Origin: a virus
Length of the DNA stretch: 28,948 nt
IMG/VR virus record: IMGVR_UViG_3300000228_000029
Location: 1-28,948 of that record
Direction: 5' to 3' (one strand)
Shown here: positions 7,881 to 15,929 of the stretch, in pieces
Layout: every line of letters starts with the position of its first letter
How positions within the stretch are numbered: position 1 is the first letter of the stretch
Program-made: the position numbers and the translations under genes
The notes under the pieces: generated by a model
Told to the model about the DNA's origin: nothing
Seen by the model: only the letters and a program-made list of their open reading frames with translations
Database searches by the model: none

Positions 7881-8454
7881 CGAAAATACGACACAGCCGA
7901 ATACGGTAACATATTGGGAGTCTAGGCAGATAAATATTGGTGATTATGAGAACATAAGTTTTGGCGCAACTTATGGTCTGAAGATCATAGAGATAAACAG
8001 AAGGGATAAAAAAGTAGAGATAAGTAGCGCACAGTCAGCCGCAGTTTATCAGTCAATAACTATAGAGGACGCCTTCAGTGTAGCGGTGGAGAAGGTGCAC
8101 GGGATTCTTAATGCAAGAGAAAAAGAAATTCGTTTGATGTCTCAGATAAATGGTGGCACGGCTTTTAATACTGCGCAGAAAGGGATTGATTTTAATATTA
8201 TCAAACCTGAGGATCTGGTTAAGAAGGAAAAAATCAATACGGGCTTCATTGAAGAAAAGCCCGCACGAAAATTTAAAGATGAGGATTTTGATGATTTATT
8301 TGACGATGAGCCGGTAACGAAAAAACAAAAAAAGAGTACGTTTTTTCTAGTGAATAAAACCGCGTGTACTTCAAAAAGAGGAAAAAACTTAGATACGGAC
8401 ATTGGTGAAGACAGTGCTTTTGATTTTGACGAAGATGAGCAGGTACCGTTTTAA
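7873..8454 (+). CDS. Probable ssDNA-binding or replication accessory protein with SSB-like C-terminal tip
   Basis: A 193-aa protein with a beta-rich N-terminal half (residues 1-75), a short helix, then a charged linker and an extreme C-terminus DFDEDEQVPF (184-193). An acidic run ending in Pro-Phe is the hallmark of bacterial SSB proteins (…DDDIPF), which use that tip to recruit repair and replication enzymes. A second acidic patch, DEDFDDLFDDEP, lies at about 136-147. It overlaps the primase-helicase gene by 8 bases and lies two genes before the polymerase. The N-terminal sequence is not a clear bacterial SSB OB-fold, so it may be a diverged SSB or an unrelated protein that mimics the tip. 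A separate gp32-like SSB is encoded at 11835. Confidence 0.6.
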   Translation: MSNENTTQPNTVTYWESRQINIGDYENISFGATYGLKIIEINRRDKKVEISSAQSAAVYQSITIEDAFSVAVEKVHGILNAREKEIRLMSQINGGTAFNTAQKGIDFNIIKPEDLVKKEKINTGFIEEKPARKFKDEDFDDLFDDEPVTKKQKKSTFFLVNKTACTSKRGKNLDTDIGEDSAFDFDEDEQVPF

Positions 8455-8482
8455 CTATTACAAATAAGGATTAGGTATTGTT

Positions 8483-8728
8483 GTGAGTAAATTAAGTGAT
8501 GTTGAATTGAATTTTGAAATAGACATGTCCACTGATAAAATCATGGAGATAATGAATAGGGTGGAGCACGCTAAACAGACAGCCATGAGCGGTCAGATAC
8601 TCCGAATAAAGATAAACCATAATACGTGCTTGGTATTCAAAGAAGTCGGCCACATGACTAAAGCGCACAGCCTTTTAGCTACAGAAGCGGCAGATAGGAA
8701 GGATAAAGAAGATGTCTCGGTGCAGTGA
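8483..8728 (+). CDS. Small hypothetical protein, 81 aa, upstream of the polymerase gene
   Basis: Not recognised. The short protein has helix, strand and helix segments, and an acidic N-terminal third with a basic middle. The GTG start is preceded by AAGGATTAGG. Its 3' end overlaps the polymerase start by 17 bases, and the polymerase ribosome binding site lies inside it, so it may serve partly to couple translation of the polymerase. No motif suggests a catalytic role. Confidence 0.7.
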   Translation: MSKLSDVELNFEIDMSTDKIMEIMNRVEHAKQTAMSGQILRIKINHNTCLVFKEVGHMTKAHSLLATEAADRKDKEDVSVQ

Positions 8729-11375
8729 CTGTAGTTTGCACAGAGCGTGTCGTAATCCGTTAATATCTGGGGATACGCTAGGTGGCGGCGTACGACCGGA
8801 TCTGATGATAGTTCAGGACTACCCAACATTTTTTGATGACCGTTGCGATTCCGTTCCAAGCGGCGATACAGAAAGGAAGTTGCAGTACCTCCTTGATGCA
8901 GCAAAGATAAACAAAAGTAGGGTGTATTTTACTAGTGCCATAAAATGCTCGGTAAAAACGGTAGGTGATATAAAAAATAAGAACCTAGATGCCTGTCGGC
9001 CAAACCTATTGCAAGAGATTAAAAAAGTAAGGCCGAAGCTAATTATTGTAATGGGTAAAATATCTCACCTGATTCTGACAGAAATTTCTTCTGTCTCTGA
9101 ATTTGCTGGTCATTTTTCTGACTTTTCATTTGAGTATGAAGTAGATAGGGGGGCGGCTGGGATTTCAAGACCGACGTTAAGCACGAAGATTCTTCCGACC
9201 TATAGTTTAGCCGTATCAATCAAGAAGTGGGAGTTAAATAAGGAAATCATACGGCACTTCATGAAAGCAAAGGAGTACTTAACATCTGGATTAATCAATC
9301 AGACGACGTGTCCTGCACCGAATGTAATACTGTCTCTTGAGCAACTTGATTCTTTTAAAAAAAGAGCAATGGGATATGAGTCTGCTGCTACAGACTGTGA
9401 AACCACGGGATTTGAATTCTTTAGGGATAAAATAATAAATGTTGGCTACGCAAACGATCTCGGTGTTGATATTCTATATCTAACGCCTTATGAAGAGGAA
9501 CACATAAAAGGCTTTGATTTGGCTAACCAGCATCGTGCTAGAAGAATAAATTTATTCATAAACACGAATGGTGAGAAAATAAAATCTGTTCTTGAGCAGG
9601 TAAATAGTCATGTAAAATTAATTTTACATAACGGAAAATTTGACAGTAAGTTTACAAGGTTTAACGGTTTCCCGTATAAGAGACTCTACGCTGATACTCT
9701 TATAGCAGACTCACTGATTGATGAGAACGTCCCGCATTCTTTAAACTTCTGTCTTGAAAGGCGTGGGATAGATTTTGGTCCCTATGATACAAAACTATGG
9801 CAGTATGTTAATAAAGATGAAAATAAAAGAAAAACTTATCAGTTCGTACCGCCTCTAATCTTAGAAAAATATCTTGCATACGATGTTCATGGTGATTGGC
9901 TACTTTGGCAGAAGCAGAAGAAGGAGCTAGAAATTGAGGGTTTACTCGAGCATTTTTTTAAAGATAAGATGCCCGCGTTAAAGATGGTCACACATTCCGA
10001 GTATACGGGATTTAAAGCCGATAAGAGTTTAATACACGCTGTTTCAATATCTATTCAGAAAAAACAAGCTGATTTGCAAAATAAATTAGTCAGAATAACT
10101 AAGAACAAAGATTTCAATCCAAATAGCGGGAAACAGATATCAGAATTCCTAGTAAATAGCCACTACCCACTAGCTAGACTGAAGATTGCTGAAACAGCGA
10201 CGGGGTATAGTTCGTCAAAGGCAGAACTGGAGAAGTTCTTACCGTATAAGAAATACGCCGAGTTTCCGCAGGCCTTACTTGATTACAAAAAATTGATGAA
10301 GATAAAAGGTACATATGTAGATGGTAAGATGGGATCCGGGGGAATGTTGCAGTATTTAGATAGGTCTCACAGAATACACACGAATTACAATATGTGGACG
10401 CCGAGGACATCTAGGTGGAGCGCGAACAAACCGTCAGTACAAGTTTGGCCTAGACCAATTAAGGGGTTACCCAATGCTAGAAATTTTGTCATACCAACTC
10501 GTGGCTGGAATCTGTTTGAAGCCGACTATAAACAACTAGAGCAATGCGTGGTTGCGGCATTGTCAAAGGACAGGGCACTTATTGATAAGATTAATGATAA
10601 CACGGATCTTCACTGTTTTAATAGCGTGTACATTGGGAAGCAGTTAAAGAGCATTGATAACTGGGTATCTTATGAGCACATGCTGGTTGCAAACGATAAG
10701 CACCATGGAATTCTTGATGAGACTACAGTAAAGGAGCTTTTAAAAGATATTGAAAAACATGGAGTGTCCTTTGACTGGAAAGAAAAAAGAACGCAGGCAA
10801 AAAATATAGGTTTTGGGCTGAATTATGGTAAAGGCGCGAAGTCATTTAGTGAGGAATTCGGTATATCAGAGGACGAGGCGCAGAATATGATAGACGCTTA
10901 CTTTGATCTGTATCATGGGATGAAATCGTGGAGAGATAAAATAATAAAACAGGCACTAACAACGGGTGTAATAATGCTTAGATCAGGAAGAAAACGCAGG
11001 TTTACTGCAGCAACGGATTGGCTAAACTCAGATTTATCTGATAAGGTCTGGTCTGCTAAAATGCTTAGAGAAGAGATAGCGCGTCAGGCAATGAACTTCC
11101 CAGTACAGGGTGGAGCGCATGAGGTATTTGAGCCGGCCTGTGTAAGGCTAGCCAATCGTTTTAAAAAAGAAGGGCTGAGAGCAAGATTGATGCTGTATAT
11201 TCATGATGGTTTAGTCGGCGAGTGCCCGACCGAGGAAAATGAAGCAGTATCACGTATTATGTCTGAGGAGCTAACTCACGTATTTAATAAAGATACCGCT
11301 TATGAGCTGACACTAGGTATAGATAAGGATTTTTATACCGGATGCTGGTACGGAGAAAAATTTCACTTGAGATAG
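8712..11375 (+). CDS. Family A DNA polymerase with N-terminal UDG-like domain and 3'-5' exonuclease
   Basis: An 887-aa replicative polymerase with three modules. Residues 1-200 resemble family 4 uracil-DNA glycosylases. Cysteines 4/7 and 79/95 (C-x15-C) match the 4Fe-4S ligands, but the GxPG-type motif reads VQDYPTFFDD and the HPxxL motif reads PTYSLAV, so glycosylase activity is doubtful. The proofreading domain has D228/E230 (ExoI), N307 and D311 (ExoII) and Y387/D391 (ExoIII). The polymerase domain has motif A DYKQLE (605-610), motif B R693-x3-K697-x3-F701-x3-YG and motif C HDG (831-833). Canonical motif C is HDE, so the second acidic residue is replaced, although D605 and D832 remain. UDG-like domains fused to phage polymerases have been noted in SPO1-type phages. 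The start at 8712 has AGGAAGGA upstream. Confidence 0.93.
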   Translation: MSRCSDCSLHRACRNPLISGDTLGGGVRPDLMIVQDYPTFFDDRCDSVPSGDTERKLQYLLDAAKINKSRVYFTSAIKCSVKTVGDIKNKNLDACRPNLLQEIKKVRPKLIIVMGKISHLILTEISSVSEFAGHFSDFSFEYEVDRGAAGISRPTLSTKILPTYSLAVSIKKWELNKEIIRHFMKAKEYLTSGLINQTTCPAPNVILSLEQLDSFKKRAMGYESAATDCETTGFEFFRDKIINVGYANDLGVDILYLTPYEEEHIKGFDLANQHRARRINLFINTNGEKIKSVLEQVNSHVKLILHNGKFDSKFTRFNGFPYKRLYADTLIADSLIDENVPHSLNFCLERRGIDFGPYDTKLWQYVNKDENKRKTYQFVPPLILEKYLAYDVHGDWLLWQKQKKELEIEGLLEHFFKDKMPALKMVTHSEYTGFKADKSLIHAVSISIQKKQADLQNKLVRITKNKDFNPNSGKQISEFLVNSHYPLARLKIAETATGYSSSKAELEKFLPYKKYAEFPQALLDYKKLMKIKGTYVDGKMGSGGMLQYLDRSHRIHTNYNMWTPRTSRWSANKPSVQVWPRPIKGLPNARNFVIPTRGWNLFEADYKQLEQCVVAALSKDRALIDKINDNTDLHCFNSVYIGKQLKSIDNWVSYEHMLVANDKHHGILDETTVKELLKDIEKHGVSFDWKEKRTQAKNIGFGLNYGKGAKSFSEEFGISEDEAQNMIDAYFDLYHGMKSWRDKIIKQALTTGVIMLRSGRKRRFTAATDWLNSDLSDKVWSAKMLREEIARQAMNFPVQGGAHEVFEPACVRLANRFKKEGLRARLMLYIHDGLVGECPTEENEAVSRIMSEELTHVFNKDTAYELTLGIDKDFYTGCWYGEKFHLR

Positions 11376-11400
11376 GCGCCTTTCTAATATATATATATAT
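11366..11400 (+). promoter_or_regulatory. Promoter-like element P3 with AT repeat
   Basis: CTTGAG (11366-11371), nine bases, TTTCTAATATA (11381-11391), then an alternating AT run to 11400. The first block overlaps the last codons of the polymerase gene. Block sequence and spacing copy P2 (2656-2683). It probably starts a transcript covering the genes at 11417 and 11835, including the ssDNA-binding protein, which is needed in large amounts. Confidence 0.55.
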
Positions 11401-11416
11401 GAAATAGGATTTGGTT

Positions 11417-11818
11417 ATGGAATTTGAGGAAGATTTAAAAATAAATAGAATAAAAATAAATGATGAGCTTGCAAAACAGGCGTCTCTGTTTTTCTTTTAT
11501 TCAGAAGAGCACGCGGCTCTAGAGAGTAGTCATGCCCGTATCGAATATGTTTATGATATGTTATACGCTGAAGAAGCAGATAAAATAAGAACAAAATACC
11601 GTAATGTTAAGGCAGGACCATCAGAAACGGCCATTAAGCACATGGTTTTGATTACCCCAAAAATAAAGGAGTTAAAGAAGAAGCTTATTAAGATAGAGTC
11701 CTCCATGAAATTTTCAAGAGTTAGAGTAGAAGCCCTAAGAATTAAATCTGAAATGTTAGTGTCATTATCTAATAATGTTCGGAGCGAATTAAAATCAACA
11801 AGTTTTGCCAAAACTTAA
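11417..11818 (+). CDS. Small helical hypothetical protein, 133 aa
   Basis: Not recognised. It is almost entirely helical and charged, with a likely coiled coil over the second half (KIKELKKKLIKIESSMKF onward). The ATG at 11417 is preferred over the in-frame TTG at 11411 because AGGAT sits at a proper distance from the ATG and directly against the TTG. It is the first gene after promoter element P3 and immediately precedes the gp32-like ssDNA-binding protein. It could be a loader or mediator (UvsY-like in position and size), but there is no sequence proof. Confidence 0.75.
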   Translation: MEFEEDLKINRIKINDELAKQASLFFFYSEEHAALESSHARIEYVYDMLYAEEADKIRTKYRNVKAGPSETAIKHMVLITPKIKELKKKLIKIESSMKFSRVRVEALRIKSEMLVSLSNNVRSELKSTSFAKT

Positions 11819-11834
11819 CAATAAGGAGTTAAAA

Positions 11835-12710
11835 ATGTCTGGTAAAAGCAAGTTCATATTAACTGGGTCAGCCAGTAGCAAAGCAGTCGGCGATGCGACA
11901 AAAAAAGGTTCGCGTGTTTCGACTTTCAAAATGAAGTCCGATAAAGCAAGAGTCCTGATTCTTGGACCGACAAGCAGAGAAGAAGCTGTGTTTGGGATAA
12001 GCCTTGGTTATGCCTGCTTTAACGGTAAATCGGAGTTCGTAGCGGGCTGTGCGTCAAAGACCGCGTTTGGCGGCAAAGACAGGATAGCTGAGATTGGTTG
12101 GAGGCTTAGAAAAAGGTTTGAGAATGATCCATCAGATAAGAAGAAAAACCTTTTTAAACAATACCTACCTAAAAAGGCGTATTGCTTAAATGTATTGGAT
12201 CTAGATAATTTAAGTGCAGGGCCTCAAAGATGGGAGAACGTACCCATTTCTATTATGGAAATCATTTTCGAGGAAATTAAAGAACTAGGGGATGATTTAA
12301 CTAGCCTCTGTGATTTGGATAAGGGAAGACCGCTTCTTATTAAAACAAACGGTAAGCAGGGCTTAGAAAAGCGATACAGGGCACAGTTTAAAGACATCGG
12401 TGTTAACCTTAATTTATCTGATGAAGAAGTTGATAAAATTTTTGAGAATACAAAACCCTCGTCTACATATCAAACTCCTTACGACGAAAAAGCAGAGAGT
12501 GAGGTATATGAGTATCTTATGACGAGGTTGGAGAAACTAGGAATATCCTTGGATTCAGACGAGGAACTCGATACCGACTACGAACCTAAACGCACAGTAA
12601 ATAAAAGAAATACATCTGGCAATGAACAACCTGTAAAGAAAAAGCTATCTGACTTTGATGAAGATGACCTTGAAGAAGAAATAATAGATACAGATGACGA
12701 TATGGAGTAA
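11835..12710 (+). CDS. Single-stranded DNA-binding protein, gp32-like
   Basis: A 291-aa protein with the layout of phage gp32-type SSBs: a basic N-terminal tail, a central OB-like domain, and a strongly acidic C-terminus (DFDEDDLEEEIIDTDDDME). The central segment YLPKKAYCLNVLDLDN, followed by a helix and then DKGRPLLIKTNG…KRYRAQF, follows the pattern of the gp32 core (a conserved NVLV-like strand, then a GxxF-like strand pair). gp32 proteins coat ssDNA at the fork and recruit the recombinase and helicase through the acidic tail. The ATG at 11835 has a perfect AAGGAG; an upstream in-frame TTG (11805) overlaps the previous gene and is unlikely. Family assignment is by pattern, not by alignment. 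Confidence 0.68.
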   Translation: MSGKSKFILTGSASSKAVGDATKKGSRVSTFKMKSDKARVLILGPTSREEAVFGISLGYACFNGKSEFVAGCASKTAFGGKDRIAEIGWRLRKRFENDPSDKKKNLFKQYLPKKAYCLNVLDLDNLSAGPQRWENVPISIMEIIFEEIKELGDDLTSLCDLDKGRPLLIKTNGKQGLEKRYRAQFKDIGVNLNLSDEEVDKIFENTKPSSTYQTPYDEKAESEVYEYLMTRLEKLGISLDSDEELDTDYEPKRTVNKRNTSGNEQPVKKKLSDFDEDDLEEEIIDTDDDME

Positions 12711-12769
12711 GCATCTGAGCGTGATCAATCAGGTGTTCGAACTGACATAAACTGTGGAGAGAGAATATA

Positions 12770-14821
12770 GTGTATCAAGAAATGTTTAGGAATCTAAATC
12801 AGGATCAAAAGGACGTCGTTCTGCACAGAAATGGGCCTGCTATAACACTTAGTTCGGCTGGTTCTGGGAAGACGTCTACAATTATCACAAGAATTTGTCA
12901 TCTGATAAATGAAGACGGTATGTCACCGTATTCAATACTCGCCATCACGTTTACAAAAAAAGCCGCTGATGAAATGGCCTCAAGGCTATCTGGTGTTCTA
13001 GGAGATATTGAGGCTAAACGTGTTAAAATTGGAACAATACATTCTTTTTCAAGACTCATATATGTTAAAGCAATGGAGGCGTCCGACCCACTTTTTGAAA
13101 CGCCTATATTGGCGTCGGTTAAGATCGGAGACTTCTGGCCCAGATTTATGCAGGCCGCTGTAAAATCTGAAATACGTCTAATATCCGCGAACATGGAACC
13201 CTATCTTGCTTTTGTATCATCTTTGAAAAGAGACTTGATAAAGATTGATGAGTACTGCGAGAAAAATGATTTACTAGTTAGTGGCGTTTTCACGCCTAAA
13301 GTAATTAGTAGGTCATCAAAACGGGTTTATAGCTTAGAATCTTCATTCGTTATTTTTTACAATATGTATGAGCGATGGAAGAACGAAAACAATTACATGG
13401 ACTTTGATGATATGCTTCTATACGCACTAAATACTTTAACTAGTGATAGAACCAGGAAGTATATAGAGCCGTATCTTAGCAAGTTTGAAGAACTGCTAGT
13501 CGATGAGAGTCAGGATACATCTTTTGTCAGTTTTAAAATCATTGATGAGTTATGCAAGATAACGAATAACGTAACTTTGGTCGGAGACACTAGACAATTA
13601 ATTTACGGCTTCTCAGGTGCAAGACTATCTAACCTACATTCCTTTATCGATAAGTATTCCCCGAAAGTATATGATTTAAAAACAAACTATAGATCAACTA
13701 AAACAATTGTTGATAATTCAAATAAACTAATACGTAACGCTCCTGGTGTGCTTGGCGCCCCTGCGATTGCGAACAATAAGCGTACTGATATTCCGATTGA
13801 CTTTTTTCTTTCTGATAATGAATCCGATGAAGCGGAGAGAATCACGCTCAATGTGGAAAGATTAATCTCTGGCGGTGTGCAGCCACATGATATTTCAATT
13901 ATCTATCGAGTACACAGCCAGGCCGTAGCCTTAGAGGACTCGTTGTACTCACATAAAATTCCTTACTACTCTTATTCTAAGAAAGCATTTTACCTTAGAA
14001 AAGAGATAAAGGACATCTTAGCTTACCTAAGAATTGTTTACATGAACAGCAGCGTAACAAAAACAGATGTAGAACGAATCATAAATAAACCGAGCCGCCT
14101 TTTACCCAAGACTGCGGTGTCAGAGGTTTTTAATGTAAAGCGTGAGAATAGGGCGTCTCTACTTAGTGCAATCGAATTGTGCGACAGCCTTGATAACTGG
14201 GTTCTTAGAAACTTAAATAAGTTTAGATCTGATATTATGAAAATCATGGACCACGCGCATAGAGCGAATAACGTGGGCGAGGTAATAGAATACATTTTAA
14301 ATGAAGGTGGTTATCTAACCTACTTAAAAGAACAGATTGAAGTAAGGGAAGTAGAATTTGACCCTGTATCAAACTTTGATGCGTTAATTACTTCGGCTAA
14401 AAGGTTTACATCAGGCGAAGACTTTTTAGACCATATAGCAAAATTAGCTGACACGGACGACAAAAATGAGAATGGAAACTATGTTAAACTAATGACTATT
14501 CATATGAGTAAAGGAAGAGAATGGGATCACGTTTTTGTCGCAGGAATGTGCGATAGATTCTTTCCAATTTATCGAGCAGTAGAAGAATGCGAAATACATG
14601 AGGAAAAGCGAGTCGCCTATGTAGCGATAACACGACCTCGGGAGCAGCTTCATATATCTTCCATAGTACGTTCGTATGGAAGATTTCGCGTAAAGCCTAG
14701 CGTATTTCTAGAAGATATGGACGTAAATATTGATTTAGCGTTAAGAGAAATGCAGTTAACAAAAGAAGAATTGGGGAAGTATTACAATGGCAAAGAAGAA
14801 GCAAGAAATTACTGGGAATAA
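12770..14821 (+). CDS. UvrD/PcrA/Rep-like SF1A DNA helicase
   Basis: A 683-aa 3'-5' helicase with the full UvrD set. Motifs are Q motif LNQDQKDVV (9-17), Walker A SSAGSGKTST (28-37), Ia ITFTKKAADEM (59-69), GTIHSFS (88-94), II LLVDESQDT (242-250), III LVGDTRQLIYGFSGA (270-284), IV LKTNYRST (303-310), V TIHMSKGREWDHVF and VI VAYVAITRPREQL. It is close to full UvrD length, so it is probably active. In a phage it may remove recombination intermediates or assist the fork. The start is GTG at 12770 with GGAGAG upstream; an ATG at 12782 is an alternative. It overlaps the recombinase gene by 35 bases, suggesting coupled expression. Confidence 0.93.
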   Translation: MYQEMFRNLNQDQKDVVLHRNGPAITLSSAGSGKTSTIITRICHLINEDGMSPYSILAITFTKKAADEMASRLSGVLGDIEAKRVKIGTIHSFSRLIYVKAMEASDPLFETPILASVKIGDFWPRFMQAAVKSEIRLISANMEPYLAFVSSLKRDLIKIDEYCEKNDLLVSGVFTPKVISRSSKRVYSLESSFVIFYNMYERWKNENNYMDFDDMLLYALNTLTSDRTRKYIEPYLSKFEELLVDESQDTSFVSFKIIDELCKITNNVTLVGDTRQLIYGFSGARLSNLHSFIDKYSPKVYDLKTNYRSTKTIVDNSNKLIRNAPGVLGAPAIANNKRTDIPIDFFLSDNESDEAERITLNVERLISGGVQPHDISIIYRVHSQAVALEDSLYSHKIPYYSYSKKAFYLRKEIKDILAYLRIVYMNSSVTKTDVERIINKPSRLLPKTAVSEVFNVKRENRASLLSAIELCDSLDNWVLRNLNKFRSDIMKIMDHAHRANNVGEVIEYILNEGGYLTYLKEQIEVREVEFDPVSNFDALITSAKRFTSGEDFLDHIAKLADTDDKNENGNYVKLMTIHMSKGREWDHVFVAGMCDRFFPIYRAVEECEIHEEKRVAYVAITRPREQLHISSIVRSYGRFRVKPSVFLEDMDVNIDLALREMQLTKEELGKYYNGKEEARNYWE

Positions 14822-15929
14822 GAAAAAATCATTGTCTGATATATTATCCGGAATTAAGGGGATGCGGGCAATGGTTCTTGAAGGAAATACAGAGAAGGTG
14901 TTTGAAGTGCCTTATAGGATACCCTTTAGTCATAGAGGGCTTCAGGCAATTACAGGTGGAATCATGGGCGGGAAATTCCATGAGATAAGCGGGGATAGCC
15001 AGTCCGGTAAATCCTTTTTACTGTACGAGCTTATCAAAAATACTCAGGAGATGGGAGGATATGTTTTACTATTTGATGGAGAAAGGGCTTTAGAAGAAGC
15101 TTACTTAAAGGTAGTTGGAATTGATTCCGAATCTGGAACGCTGGCTATTGAGTACAATATGGACGTAGAGAACTTCTTCGGTGTTTCCTCACAATTCATT
15201 AAGGCAGTAAGGGATGTAGATAAGAAATGCCCGGTACTTATAGGAGTAGACAGTTACCCGGCATTTACAATACCAGATGCCATCGAAGAAATGGAAAAAG
15301 GTAAGGACCCTAAAGGGTATGCGGCCATGCAGAAGAACGGTAAGTTTAGTCAGGGCATAGAAAAGTTTATTCAGATTCTAGATGCGCACGATGCGACCAT
15401 GGTCTTACTAAACCAGACTCGAGTGGATTCAAAAATCATGTATGGAGACAACACAATAACACTCGCAGAGAATGTGATCAAGTTTTGGTGTACGCAGAGA
15501 ATCAGAGGGAAATTGCAGAAGAAGCTAGTAAAGTTATCAGATAGCATAGAAATAAAAAAGGGCGTAAAAACAGTTGTTGGTTCAACGACTAAGTGGACAA
15601 CGATTAAGAATAGAAGCGTCAAACCGTTTCAATTCGTCACTACAAAAGTCAGGTACTCGACTGGACTAGATGTTTGGTCAGGCGTTGATGAGCTTCTCGT
15701 AAACATGGGAAGGATTACTCAAGCAGGAACGACAATAGGCAAAGAAGGCGAGAAGCTAGGTAAACCAGTGAAGGGGTTTAAGTTAAAGCGCGGAGATAAA
15801 TTTTACTATGACATAGAGGCTATCTGTGGGGAGAATCCCGACCTACTTGAATCTCTATGGACAGGGTCTAATGACGAAGACGGATTAGAATTAGAAGAGA
15901 CAGAAGGTGGAAATAATGGAGAAGAGTAG
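14787..15929 (+). CDS. RecA/UvsX-like recombinase
   Basis: A 380-aa strand-exchange ATPase. Residues 52-76 lead into Walker A GDSQSGKS (69-76). FDGERAL carries the catalytic Glu (E99, equivalent to E96 of RecA). Walker B is VLIGVDS (150-156), and NQTR (209-212) matches the RecA sensor. The acidic C-terminus mirrors the regulatory tail of RecA. The N-terminus is short and basic, as in filament-forming recombinases. It would pair DNA for recombination-dependent replication together with the gp32-like SSB, the UvrD-like helicase and the SbcCD nuclease around it. The ATG is preceded by GGGGAAG inside the UvrD-like gene; the 3' end overlaps the SbcD gene by 14 bases. Confidence 0.9.
   Translation: MAKKKQEITGNKKKSLSDILSGIKGMRAMVLEGNTEKVFEVPYRIPFSHRGLQAITGGIMGGKFHEISGDSQSGKSFLLYELIKNTQEMGGYVLLFDGERALEEAYLKVVGIDSESGTLAIEYNMDVENFFGVSSQFIKAVRDVDKKCPVLIGVDSYPAFTIPDAIEEMEKGKDPKGYAAMQKNGKFSQGIEKFIQILDAHDATMVLLNQTRVDSKIMYGDNTITLAENVIKFWCTQRIRGKLQKKLVKLSDSIEIKKGVKTVVGSTTKWTTIKNRSVKPFQFVTTKVRYSTGLDVWSGVDELLVNMGRITQAGTTIGKEGEKLGKPVKGFKLKRGDKFYYDIEAICGENPDLLESLWTGSNDEDGLELEETEGGNNGEE

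Noticed and set aside
8593-8904. - strand frame of 103 codons across the polymerase start
   Set aside because: Overlaps two well-supported + strand genes and has no family features.
11387-11400. AT dinucleotide run as a stand-alone microsatellite
   Set aside because: Only about seven units and part of the promoter-like element P3.
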